From: Nocardioides sp. T2.26MG-1 | GTDB taxonomy: Bacteria; Actinomycetota; Actinomycetes; Propionibacteriales; Nocardioidaceae | Reading direction: 5' to 3' | Assembly (NCBI RefSeq): GCF_950101795.1 | Contig: NZ_CATNLZ010000009.1 | Coordinates: 1-64,000, forward strand | Length of the DNA stretch: 64,000 bases | Shown: positions 57,407 to 64,000 of the stretch, piece after piece | Layout of the letters: the number at the start of each line of letters is the position of its first letter | Numbering within the stretch: position 1 is the stretch's first letter | Notes under the pieces: model-generated | Databases searched by the model: none | The model's input: only the letters and a program-made list of their open reading frames with translations | What the model was told of the DNA's origin: nothing | Position numbers and translations under genes: made by a program

Positions 57407-58410
57407 GCGACTACCTGCACCTGCTGAGCCTGCCGTTCATGCAGCGCGCGATCATCGCGGCGCTGTTCACCGGCCTGGCCGCACCCGTCGTCGGCACCTA
57501 CCTCGTGCAGCGCCGCCTCGCGCTGATGGGCGACGGCATCGGCCACGTCGCGGTCACCGGAGTCGCGCTCGGCCTGCTCACCGGCGTCTCGCCGGTGTGG
57601 ACCGCGGTGCTGGTGTCGGTGCTCGGAGCGATCCTCATCGAGGTGATCCGCGAGCGCGGCCACGCCAACGGCGACGTCGCGCTCGCCCTGCTGTTCTACG
57701 GCGGGCTCGCGGGCGGCGTGCTGATCACCGGGCTCGCCGGCCAGAGCGGCGCCCGGCTGCAGACCTACCTGTTCGGGTCGATCACCACGATGTCGGTCGG
57801 CGACGTGCTGGTGACGATGGGGCTCGCCGGTGCAGTGGTCCTCCTCGGGATCGGGCTCGCCCCGCAGCTCTTCGCGGTCGCGCAGGACCAGGAGTTCGCC
57901 CAGGTCGCCGGGCTCAACATCCGCGTCTACAACGTGCTGGTCGCCGTGCTCGCCGCCGTGAGCGTCAGCGTCGCGATGCGCACGGTCGGGCTGCTGCTGG
58001 TGTCGGCGCTGATGGTGGTCCCGGTGGCGACGGCCCAGCAGCTGACCCGCTCGTTCCGCGGCACGCTGCTCGCCGCGATGGCGCTCGGCATGCTCGCAGC
58101 CGTCGGCGGGCTGCTGATCTCGGCTGCGGCCCCGGACGGTACGACGGTCCAGCCCGGGCCCACGATCGTGCTCCTGGCCCTCGCCTGCTTCACGGTGTCG
58201 TGGCCGGTCGGCGTGTGGCTGCGCTCGCGCCAGCGGATGCGGCGCCCGTTCCCGGTGGTCGCGGCTGCCGCCCACCAGACCATCGACGAGCACCCGCACG
58301 ACCACGGGGACGACTGCGGCCACGTCGCCGTACCCCACGGCGACCACGTGGACTACGTCCACGACGGGCACCGGCACGCCCCGCACGGGAGGCACTATGA
58401 CGAGCACTGA
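57403..58410 (+). CDS. znuB: Zinc ABC transporter permease with a His-rich tail
   Basis: The 335-residue ABC-3-type permease has about eight or nine helices (YLVQRRLALMGDGIGHVAVT near the start, the TVGLLLVSALMVVPVATAQQ segment later). A hydrophilic, His-rich tail follows (about 290-335: DEHPHDHGDDCGH, HGDHVDYVHDGHRHAPHGRH). It forms the zinc channel with ZnuC. The GTG start overlaps the znuC stop (GTGA) after GGAGG. Its last 14 bp overlap zur. Confidence 0.93.
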   Translation: MSDYLHLLSLPFMQRAIIAALFTGLAAPVVGTYLVQRRLALMGDGIGHVAVTGVALGLLTGVSPVWTAVLVSVLGAILIEVIRERGHANGDVALALLFYGGLAGGVLITGLAGQSGARLQTYLFGSITTMSVGDVLVTMGLAGAVVLLGIGLAPQLFAVAQDQEFAQVAGLNIRVYNVLVAVLAAVSVSVAMRTVGLLLVSALMVVPVATAQQLTRSFRGTLLAAMALGMLAAVGGLLISAAAPDGTTVQPGPTIVLLALACFTVSWPVGVWLRSRQRMRRPFPVVAAAAHQTIDEHPHDHGDDCGHVAVPHGDHVDYVHDGHRHAPHGRHYDEH

Positions 58411-58807
58411 CGACCCCGGACCCGGCCCGGCGCTGCGGCCGACCCGGCAGCGCCGCGCGGTCACCGAGGCCCTGGACTCCTTCGCCGACTTCCGCTCGGC
58501 CCAGGAGATCCACGAGCTGCTCGGCGAGCGGGGCGAGCCGGTCGGTCTGGCCACGGTCTACCGCACGCTGCAGCGGCTGGCCGAAGCCGGCGACGTCGAC
58601 GTGCTGCGCACCGAGGACGGCGAGGCCATCTACCGGCGCTGCTCCGACAGCCACCACCACCACCTGGTGTGCCGCTCCTGCGGCGCGACCGTCGAGGTCG
58701 AGGGTCCGACGGTGGAGCGCTGGACGCGCGCCATCGCCGCCGAGCACGGGTACGCCGACGTCAGCCACACACTGGAGATCTTCGGCACCTGCCGCAGCTG
58801 CGGCTAA
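58397..58807 (+). CDS. zur: Zinc uptake regulator (Fur family)
   Basis: The 136-residue Fur-family repressor has an N-terminal winged helix (RPTRQRRAVTEALDSFADFR, GLATVYRTLQRLAEAG) and zinc sites in HHHHLVCRSCG and the C-terminal TCRSCG. Position at the end of the znu operon, behind two Zur-like boxes, identifies it as Zur and not Fur. It would repress its own operon when zinc is plentiful. It overlaps znuB by 14 bp and the convergent sensor kinase by 4 bp. Confidence 0.92.
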   Translation: MTSTDDPGPGPALRPTRQRRAVTEALDSFADFRSAQEIHELLGERGEPVGLATVYRTLQRLAEAGDVDVLRTEDGEAIYRRCSDSHHHHLVCRSCGATVEVEGPTVERWTRAIAAEHGYADVSHTLEIFGTCRSCG

Positions 58808-60432
58808 CGCTCGTCACGACGGGGCTCGGGCCCGAGCGGCAGCCGCACCCGGAACACGCTGCCGGCGTCGAGCTCGCTCTCGACCTCGATCCGGCCGCCG
58901 TGGCTCTCCACGATCGACTTGGTGATGCTCAGCCCGAGCCCGACGCCCTGGATGGAGCGCTGCTCGGCCTGCCGGGTGCGGAAGAACCGCGTGAACAGCC
59001 GGTCCCGGTCGGCGGCGGAGATCCCGATGCCGGTGTCGGCGACGCTGAGCTCGGCGCGGGTGGCATCGATCCTCAGCGACACGCTGACCCGGCCGCCGGC
59101 GTGGGTGTACTTCACGGCGTTCGAGACCAGGTTGTCGACCACCTGGCCGATCCGCTCCTCGTCGGCCAGCACGATCAGTGACTCGGGGGTGTCCATCTCG
59201 ATGGTGATGCCGTTGCGCGCCGCCGCCGGTGCCGCCGCCTTCACGCAGTCGCGCACGATCGCGGCGAGGTCGGTGGGGATCCGGACCACCGGCATCGGGC
59301 CCTGGTCGGTGCGGGCGGTGTGCAGCAGGTCCGCGACCAGCCGGTGCAGCCGGACCGTGTTGCGAGAGACGACCTCGAGCTGGGCGACGACGTCCGGTGG
59401 CAGGTCGTCGCGCTCGAGCACGATGTTCACGTAGCCGACGATCGAGGTCAGCGGCGTCCGCAGCTCGTGGGACACCGACGCGACGAAGTCGTCCTTGACC
59501 TTCAGTGCCCGCATGTAGTCGGTGACGTCCTTGTACGCGAGCGAGGCGCCGGCGAACCGGCCGGCGTCGTCCTCGACTCGGCGCGCGGAGACCGACACCG
59601 CTCGGCGGGTCAACGGGTCCGCCCCGATCCAGATCCGGACGTCGTCGAACTCCTCGCCCTGGCTGGCCCGGTGCGTCGGCATGTCCTTCTTCTCGACCAG
59701 GTGTCTGCCCCACGAGTCGTAGACCTCACCGGCCTGTCCGGCGCGCCCGTCGTGCCCGGACGGGAAGGCGAGCCGCATGAACTCCAGGTGCCGGCGGTTC
59801 ACCCCCTCGTAGCCGCCGTCGCGATCGAGCAGGAGCAGGCCGACGTCGACGGTGTCGAAGATCGCCTGCGACACCCGCCGCTGGTGCTCGATGACCTGGA
59901 GGCTCGCGCGAACCCGCCCGAGCGCCGCCGACATCGCGAGCGCCGCCCACCCCGCGACCACCGGGATGACCACGGTGCGGGTGAGGTTCGCACCCGAGAC
60001 GCCCACATAGAGCAGACCCGGCACCGCCAGCAGGAAGACCGTCCCCAGGAACGCCACGAGGGCGCCGCGCATCCCGAACTGACGACCCAGCCACAACGCC
60101 GGCACGACCGCGAGCGTGCCGGTCGCGCCGCCGGCGTGATCCATCCGCGAGAACCCGAGCGCCGCGATGTCGAGCACGGGCAGCAGCCCGACGGACCAGC
60201 CGGGGAGCCGGTCCCACGGGACCAGGACGGCGGCCGCGCACCCGGCGACGATCACGACCAGACCGACGACCGGCCAGGATCGGAGCCCGAGCGACGACCC
60301 GCCCGCGGCTCGGAGGGCCAGGTCGAAGCCGAACAGCAGCGCGAAGACGCCCTGCAGCACCCCGGCGTCGGGCTCGTCGGTGAAGAGCAGCCGGCGGCGC
60401 AGGGCGTCCAGCCGCGAACCGAGACCGCTCAT
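58804..60432 (-). CDS. Membrane sensor histidine kinase with a PAS domain
   Basis: The 542-residue kinase has about six N-terminal helices (about 25-180), a PAS domain (about 190-330), HisKA with His in VASVSHELRTPLTSIVGYVN, and an HATPase domain with NLVSNAVKYTHAGG, DTGIGIS and GVGLGLSI. The membrane part has no recognised sensor motif. No response regulator is adjacent, so it is an orphan. It starts 10 nt after uppS and so probably belongs to that transcript. Confidence 0.92.
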   Translation of the reverse strand: MSGLGSRLDALRRRLLFTDEPDAGVLQGVFALLFGFDLALRAAGGSSLGLRSWPVVGLVVIVAGCAAAVLVPWDRLPGWSVGLLPVLDIAALGFSRMDHAGGATGTLAVVPALWLGRQFGMRGALVAFLGTVFLLAVPGLLYVGVSGANLTRTVVIPVVAGWAALAMSAALGRVRASLQVIEHQRRVSQAIFDTVDVGLLLLDRDGGYEGVNRRHLEFMRLAFPSGHDGRAGQAGEVYDSWGRHLVEKKDMPTHRASQGEEFDDVRIWIGADPLTRRAVSVSARRVEDDAGRFAGASLAYKDVTDYMRALKVKDDFVASVSHELRTPLTSIVGYVNIVLERDDLPPDVVAQLEVVSRNTVRLHRLVADLLHTARTDQGPMPVVRIPTDLAAIVRDCVKAAAPAAARNGITIEMDTPESLIVLADEERIGQVVDNLVSNAVKYTHAGGRVSVSLRIDATRAELSVADTGIGISAADRDRLFTRFFRTRQAEQRSIQGVGLGLSITKSIVESHGGRIEVESELDAGSVFRVRLPLGPEPRRDER

Positions 60433-60442
60433 GCCGGCGGGC

Positions 60443-61234
60443 TCAATCCTCGACCGGGACCGGGTTGGGCGCCGCGCCGCCGTACCGCCGGTCGCGGCTC
60501 GCGTAGAGCTCGATCGCGTGCCACAGGTGACGGCGGTCGACGTCGGGCCAGAGCACGTCGGTGAAGACCAGCTCGGAGTAGGCCGCCTGCCAGAGCATGA
60601 AGTTCGAGAGCCGCTGCTCTCCCGACGTCCGCCAGACGAGGTCGGCGTCGGACTGCTCTGGGACGTAGAGGTGCTTGGCGAAGGTCTTCTCGTCGATCCT
60701 CGAAGGGTCGAGCCGGCCGGCGGCGACCTCGCGGGCGATGCTGCGGGCGGTGTCGGCGAGCTCCGCTCGGCCGCCGTAGTTGACGCACATCGTCAGCGTC
60801 AGCACGTCGTTGTGCCGGGTCAGCTCCTCGGCGACCTGCAGCTCACGGACCACCGACTTCCACAGCCGCGGCGCACGGCCCGCCCACCGGACCCGGACGC
60901 CCAGCTCGTGCATCTCGTCGCGACGGCGCCGGATCACGTCGCGGTTGAAGCCCATCAGGAAGCGGACCTCGTCGGGCGAGCGGGTCCAGTTCTCGGTCGA
61001 GAAGGCGTACGCCGAGATCGCCTTCACCCCGATCTCGATCGCGCCCTCGACCACGTCGAACAGCGAGTGCTCGCCGCGCTCGTGCCCCTTGGTCCGCGGC
61101 AGCCCGCGCTGCTTGGCCCAGCGCCCGTTGCCGTCCATGACGATCGCGACGTGCCGGGGCACCAGCTCCGGCGGAAGGGCCGGCGGGCGCGCCCCCGACG
61201 GGTGCGGGGTGGGCTGGCGCACAGCTCGTCTCAC
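60443..61234 (-). CDS. uppS: Isoprenyl transferase (undecaprenyl/decaprenyl diphosphate synthase)
   Basis: The 263-residue cis-prenyltransferase makes the lipid carrier for cell-wall synthesis. Motifs: [20 protein letters not shown] with catalytic Asp, [24 protein letters not shown], and [19 protein letters not shown] near the end. Start is GTG at 61234. Actinobacteria usually carry two cis-prenyltransferases (short and long); sequence alone does not show which this is. Next to recO, as usual in the phylum. Confidence 0.94.
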   Translation of the reverse strand: MRRAVRQPTPHPSGARPPALPPELVPRHVAIVMDGNGRWAKQRGLPRTKGHERGEHSLFDVVEGAIEIGVKAISAYAFSTENWTRSPDEVRFLMGFNRDVIRRRRDEMHELGVRVRWAGRAPRLWKSVVRELQVAEELTRHNDVLTLTMCVNYGGRAELADTARSIAREVAAGRLDPSRIDEKTFAKHLYVPEQSDADLVWRTSGEQRLSNFMLWQAAYSELVFTDVLWPDVDRRHLWHAIELYASRDRRYGGAAPNPVPVED

Positions 61235-61284
61235 GTCCGCGAGCCTAGTGCCGAGGCGGGATCGTGCCGGCCGGAACCCGCGGG

Positions 61285-62022
61285 TCAGCGCTCGACGTAC
61301 GCCAGCGACTTGAGGCCGCGCTCGAGGTGCCAGGCGAGGTAGGCGGACACCAGCGTGCTCGCCTCCTTGAGGTTGCGGGCAAGAGCGGGGTCGACCACGG
61401 CCCAGTCGCCGGCGAGGAGGGCACCGAGCAGCGCCACGGTCTCCGGGGCGGGTGACGCGGAGCCCGGGACCCGGCAGGTCGCGCAGAGCATGCCGCCCAT
61501 CGAGGGGTTGAACCAGCGGTGCGTCGCACCCTCGGACGGCAGGGTGCCGCAGCGCGCGCAGTGGTCGAACGACGGCGCGTAGCCGGCCACGGACAGCGAC
61601 CGCAGCAGGTAGGAGTCCAGCACCTGCCCGGGTGCGTGCTCCCCCGCCACCATCGCGCGCAGCCCGCCGACGAGGAGCAGGAACTGCTGCACCGACGGCT
61701 CGCGCTCCTCGGCCACCAGCCGGTCGGCGGTCTCGAGCATCACCGTGCCGGCGGTGTAGCGGTCGTAGTCGAGCCCGAGGCCCTTGGAGAACGGCGTCAG
61801 CGTCTCGGCCTGCGTGATCGTGTCGAGACTGCGGCCCTCGGCGAGCTGCAGGTCCACATGGGTGAACGGCTCGAGCCGGGACCCGAAGCGCGAGGTGGTG
61901 CGGCGTACGCCCTTGGCGACCGCCCGCACCCGGCCGCGCTGCCGGGTCAGGAGCGTGACGATGCGGTCGGCCTCACCCAGCTTGTGGGTGCGCAGCACGA
62001 TCGCCTCGTCGCGGTAGAGCAC
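61285..62022 (-). CDS. recO: DNA repair protein RecO
   Basis: The 245-residue recombination mediator works with RecF/RecR to load RecA on gapped DNA. It has an N-terminal OB fold ([20 protein letters not shown]) and a C-terminal region with a Cys4 zinc site (CARCGTLP ... CATCR). GTG 62022 is chosen. Gene order hydrolase-recO-uppS-sensor kinase suggests one transcript. Confidence 0.95.
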   Translation of the reverse strand: MLYRDEAIVLRTHKLGEADRIVTLLTRQRGRVRAVAKGVRRTTSRFGSRLEPFTHVDLQLAEGRSLDTITQAETLTPFSKGLGLDYDRYTAGTVMLETADRLVAEEREPSVQQFLLLVGGLRAMVAGEHAPGQVLDSYLLRSLSVAGYAPSFDHCARCGTLPSEGATHRWFNPSMGGMLCATCRVPGSASPAPETVALLGALLAGDWAVVDPALARNLKEASTLVSAYLAWHLERGLKSLAYVER

Positions 62023-62051
62023 TGGGCCATTCTGCCCTCTGCCCGGTGAAA

Positions 62052-62909
62052 TCAGGCGGGGGCGCGGCGTCCGCGACGGGGTGTCTTCCAGCAGCCGGTC
62101 GCCAGGCCCACTGCGGCCCGGTCCAGCCGCTCGGGCCGGAGACGCCACTCGGCGACCGAGCGCGCCTTGACGAACGTGCCGCGGGGCAGCTCGTCGGCGA
62201 GCATCGCGGCGTCGGCCATCGAGTGCATGAGGTCGCCCCGGTGGCCGACCACCAGCGCGGGGACTGCGATCGCCCGGCGCTCCCGGGCCGACGGCGCGGC
62301 CCGGCCGAAGAACAGGCCGTGCAGCAGCGCGGCCATCGACGCGGGGCGCTGGTCGCAGGTGTCGAGCACGATGCCGGCCCAGAACGGCACGATGCCGCGC
62401 GGCACCGGGCGGGTCAGGCGGCGCAGCGCGCTCACCGAGAACGGCGCGAAGCGGGCGGCGAGGAGCAGCGGCCCGAGCGCGAGGATGCCGGCCTCCACGC
62501 CGTTGTCGAGGATCGGCGCGTCGAGGATCAGCCCACGCACCCGGGGCCGGGCCAGCACGGCCGTCTCCAGCGCGACGTTGGCGCCGAGCCCGCTGCCGCC
62601 CACGACCGCCTGGGCGGCGCCCAGGTGGTCGAGGAGCGCGACCACCTGCTCGGCGAACGCGGTCACCGAGTAGGCGTGCGGGTCCGCGGGCCGGTCGGAC
62701 CGGCCGTGGCCGAGCGGGTCGAGCGTCACCACGTGCAGGCCCTCGCCGGCGAGCACCCGCGCCAACGGCTGCTGCATCCGGCGCGGCATCAGCTCGCCGG
62801 GCAGGAGCACTACCCAGGCGTCGCCGGCGCCGTACTCGGTGTACTCGAGACGGTCGCGGCCCGCGTCGGTCTCCACGAAGAACTGCCCGATCCGCTCCGA
62901 CACCAGCAT
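62052..62909 (-). CDS. Alpha/beta hydrolase
   Basis: The 285-residue hydrolase has the nucleophile elbow VVGGSGLGANVALE, an oxyanion-hole region VVLLPGELMPRRMQ, the LDPLGHGRSDRP loop and a late acidic segment VVGHRGDLMHSMAD. It lacks a signal peptide. The substrate is unknown. ATG 62909 is chosen; a longer frame to 63863 runs antisense to the MASE1 gene. The gap to recO is 29 nt. Confidence 0.85.
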   Translation of the reverse strand: MLVSERIGQFFVETDAGRDRLEYTEYGAGDAWVVLLPGELMPRRMQQPLARVLAGEGLHVVTLDPLGHGRSDRPADPHAYSVTAFAEQVVALLDHLGAAQAVVGGSGLGANVALETAVLARPRVRGLILDAPILDNGVEAGILALGPLLLAARFAPFSVSALRRLTRPVPRGIVPFWAGIVLDTCDQRPASMAALLHGLFFGRAAPSARERRAIAVPALVVGHRGDLMHSMADAAMLADELPRGTFVKARSVAEWRLRPERLDRAAVGLATGCWKTPRRGRRAPA

Positions 62910-62996
62910 GCGCCCAACATAGGGCAGGGCCCGGCGTGCACCGGTGATCTGCGTCAGAAGCGTGCACTCCGTCGGCGCGTGGAACACACTGCATCC

Positions 62997-64000
62997 ATGT
63001 CCCCCCGCCGCGACCAGCTCTCGTGGCCGGTCCTGCTGGCGCTGCTGGCCGCGGTCTACGGCGCGAGCACCGTGGCCGTGACGTTCGCCCCCGAGCACGG
63101 CGCGGTCGCCGCGTGGTGGCCCGGCGCCGGCCTGGCGGTGGTGCTGGTGGCGTTCACGCCGCGCCGGCACTGGGCTCCCTTGATCGTCGCGATCACGGTG
63201 GTCTGCACGCTCGCGAACCTCACCGGTGGGCGCGACCTGGACGTGTCGGCGGTCTTCGGCGCCGGCGACGCCGCCGAGGCGCTGCTCGCCGGGGCCCTGC
63301 TGCGGCGTGGTGACCGGCCCCCTCAGCTGTCGTCGTTCGAGGACCTCGGGCGGGTGGCCGTCGCGGCCCTGATCGGCGCGCTCGCGATCGCGGTCATCGC
63401 CCCCCTCGCCGTGGGGGTGCTCGCCGAGGGCAGCGTCTGGCGGACCGCGCGCACCGTCTACACCTCCCACGCAACCTCGACGCTGGTGATCGTCCCCGCC
63501 GCGCTCGCCGCGATGAACCGCACCCGCTCCCGGCTCACCGGGGAGGCCGTGGCGCAGGCCGCGACCCTGGTTGCGGTGACCGCCGTGGTCTTCGCCCCCG
63601 GTCAGACCCTCGCGCTGTCGATCCTGCCGCTGCCGCTGCTGGCGTGGGCGGCGCTGCGGCTCGACCTGCGCACGGTGACCTGGGAGGTCGTCGGCTTCGC
63701 GGTGGTGGTCACCTACCTCAGCTCGCTCGGCGGCGGCCCGCTCGGGTCGGACTTCGAGTCCGGGGACATCGGCGCCAGTGCGATGGCCACGCTGGTCCAG
63801 GCGTACCTGCTGTGCACCGCGGTCGTCGCCACCCCGCTCGCGCTCGCCATGGACCTGCGGCACCGCCTGCTCGAGCGGCTGACCGCGAGCGAGAGGCTGT
63901 TCCGCCGCAACTTCACCGAGTCGATGATCGGGATGGTGCTGCTGCGCACCGGCCGGAGCCCCCTCGAGATCGTCGACGTCAACGACGCCGCCGCCCGGAT
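62997..64000 (+). CDS. MASE1-domain membrane sensor, 3' end beyond window
   Basis: An open frame runs from ATG 62997 to the end without a stop (334 codons visible). About eight hydrophobic helices fill residues 10-285, with the MASE1-type start WPVLLALLAAVYGASTVAV, FAPEHGAVAAWWPGAGLAVV and a SHATSTLVIVPAALA segment. After a coupling helix (LRHRLLERLTASERLF) a PAS domain begins (RRNFTESMIGMVLL ... IVDVNDAAAR). MASE1 proteins usually end in histidine kinase or GGDEF/EAL domains; the output here is out of view. Confidence 0.85.
   Translation, partial: MSPRRDQLSWPVLLALLAAVYGASTVAVTFAPEHGAVAAWWPGAGLAVVLVAFTPRRHWAPLIVAITVVCTLANLTGGRDLDVSAVFGAGDAAEALLAGALLRRGDRPPQLSSFEDLGRVAVAALIGALAIAVIAPLAVGVLAEGSVWRTARTVYTSHATSTLVIVPAALAAMNRTRSRLTGEAVAQAATLVAVTAVVFAPGQTLALSILPLPLLAWAALRLDLRTVTWEVVGFAVVVTYLSSLGGGPLGSDFESGDIGASAMATLVQAYLLCTAVVATPLALAMDLRHRLLERLTASERLFRRNFTESMIGMVLLRTGRSPLEIVDVNDAAAR

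Overview
This window is chromosomal DNA from a high-GC actinobacterium. The closest fit is Nocardioidaceae, probably Nocardioides or a near relative. The inference rests on the actinobacterial rRNA operon (no tRNA in the 16S-23S spacer, about 3.1 kb 23S), GC-rich codon use throughout, many GTG/TTG starts, a DUF222/HNH (13E12-like) gene, a deazaflavin-type (DDN-like) reductase, a DUF3099 protein, and the neighbourhood dnaG / dgt / dusB / glyS / znu-zur / uppS / recO. The genus is inference; the 16S gene at 3876-5407 would settle it.

Layout. 1-5.7 kb: an rRNA operon on the minus strand (16S-23S-5S, reading right to left) with processing stems in its spacers. 5.9-8.3 kb: an FMN 2-hydroxy-acid oxidase-like gene downstream of tyrS. 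8.4-13.4 kb: a membrane Ser/Thr kinase followed by a large soluble hybrid histidine kinase (PAS-PAS-HisKA-HATPase-REC-REC-Hpt). 13.4-15.4 kb: a DUF3099 protein and a PucR-type regulator.

15.5-28.7 kb is the most interesting part: a run of nine minus-strand genes, mostly joined by 1-4 nt stop/start overlaps. Read 5' to 3' they are a cytoplasmic S12 (beta-lactamase-fold) hydrolase, a peptide-type ABC importer (lipoprotein SBP, permease, fused permease-ATPase, ATPase), a very large S9 oligopeptidase fused to a second S12 domain, an M20 deacylase, a GNAT acyltransferase, and an NSAR/OSBS-family enolase. The last three match the known succinyltransferase / N-succinylamino acid racemase / desuccinylase route that irreversibly turns D- into L-amino acids. 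The whole cluster reads as a machine that imports D-residue-containing peptides, cleaves them, and inverts the D-amino acids. A PucR regulator lies just downstream behind a strong double hairpin, and a Cache-domain chemoreceptor is divergently transcribed from the 5' end.

30.5-40 kb is mixed: a DDN-like reductase, a Doc/Fic-type toxin-antitoxin pair with an operator, tRNA-Met(CAT), a sphingosine-1-phosphate-lyase-like PLP enzyme coupled to an FGGY kinase, DUF72, an ArsR-SRPBCC fusion regulator with a perfect operator, an aminoglycoside phosphotransferase-like protein, a PIG-L deacetylase, a type II HAD dehalogenase and tRNA-Asn(GTT). 40-46.3 kb: dnaG and neighbours, then an intergenic array of two interleaved repeat families, then an HNH gene whose promoter contains a perfect actinobacterial SOS box.

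46.5-64 kb is mostly housekeeping: GNAT, a chloramphenicol-phosphotransferase-like kinase, dgt, a RibD-C-like reductase, a HEAT-repeat protein, a secreted SH3/peptidase-like protein, dusB, a Gly-rich-tailed lipoprotein and glyS. A complete zinc uptake operon (znuA-znuC-znuB-zur) follows behind two tandem Zur-like boxes, then a sensor kinase, uppS, recO, an alpha/beta hydrolase, and a MASE1 sensor that runs off the right edge. Long ORFs on the opposite strand of these genes are GC-frame shadows and are omitted.
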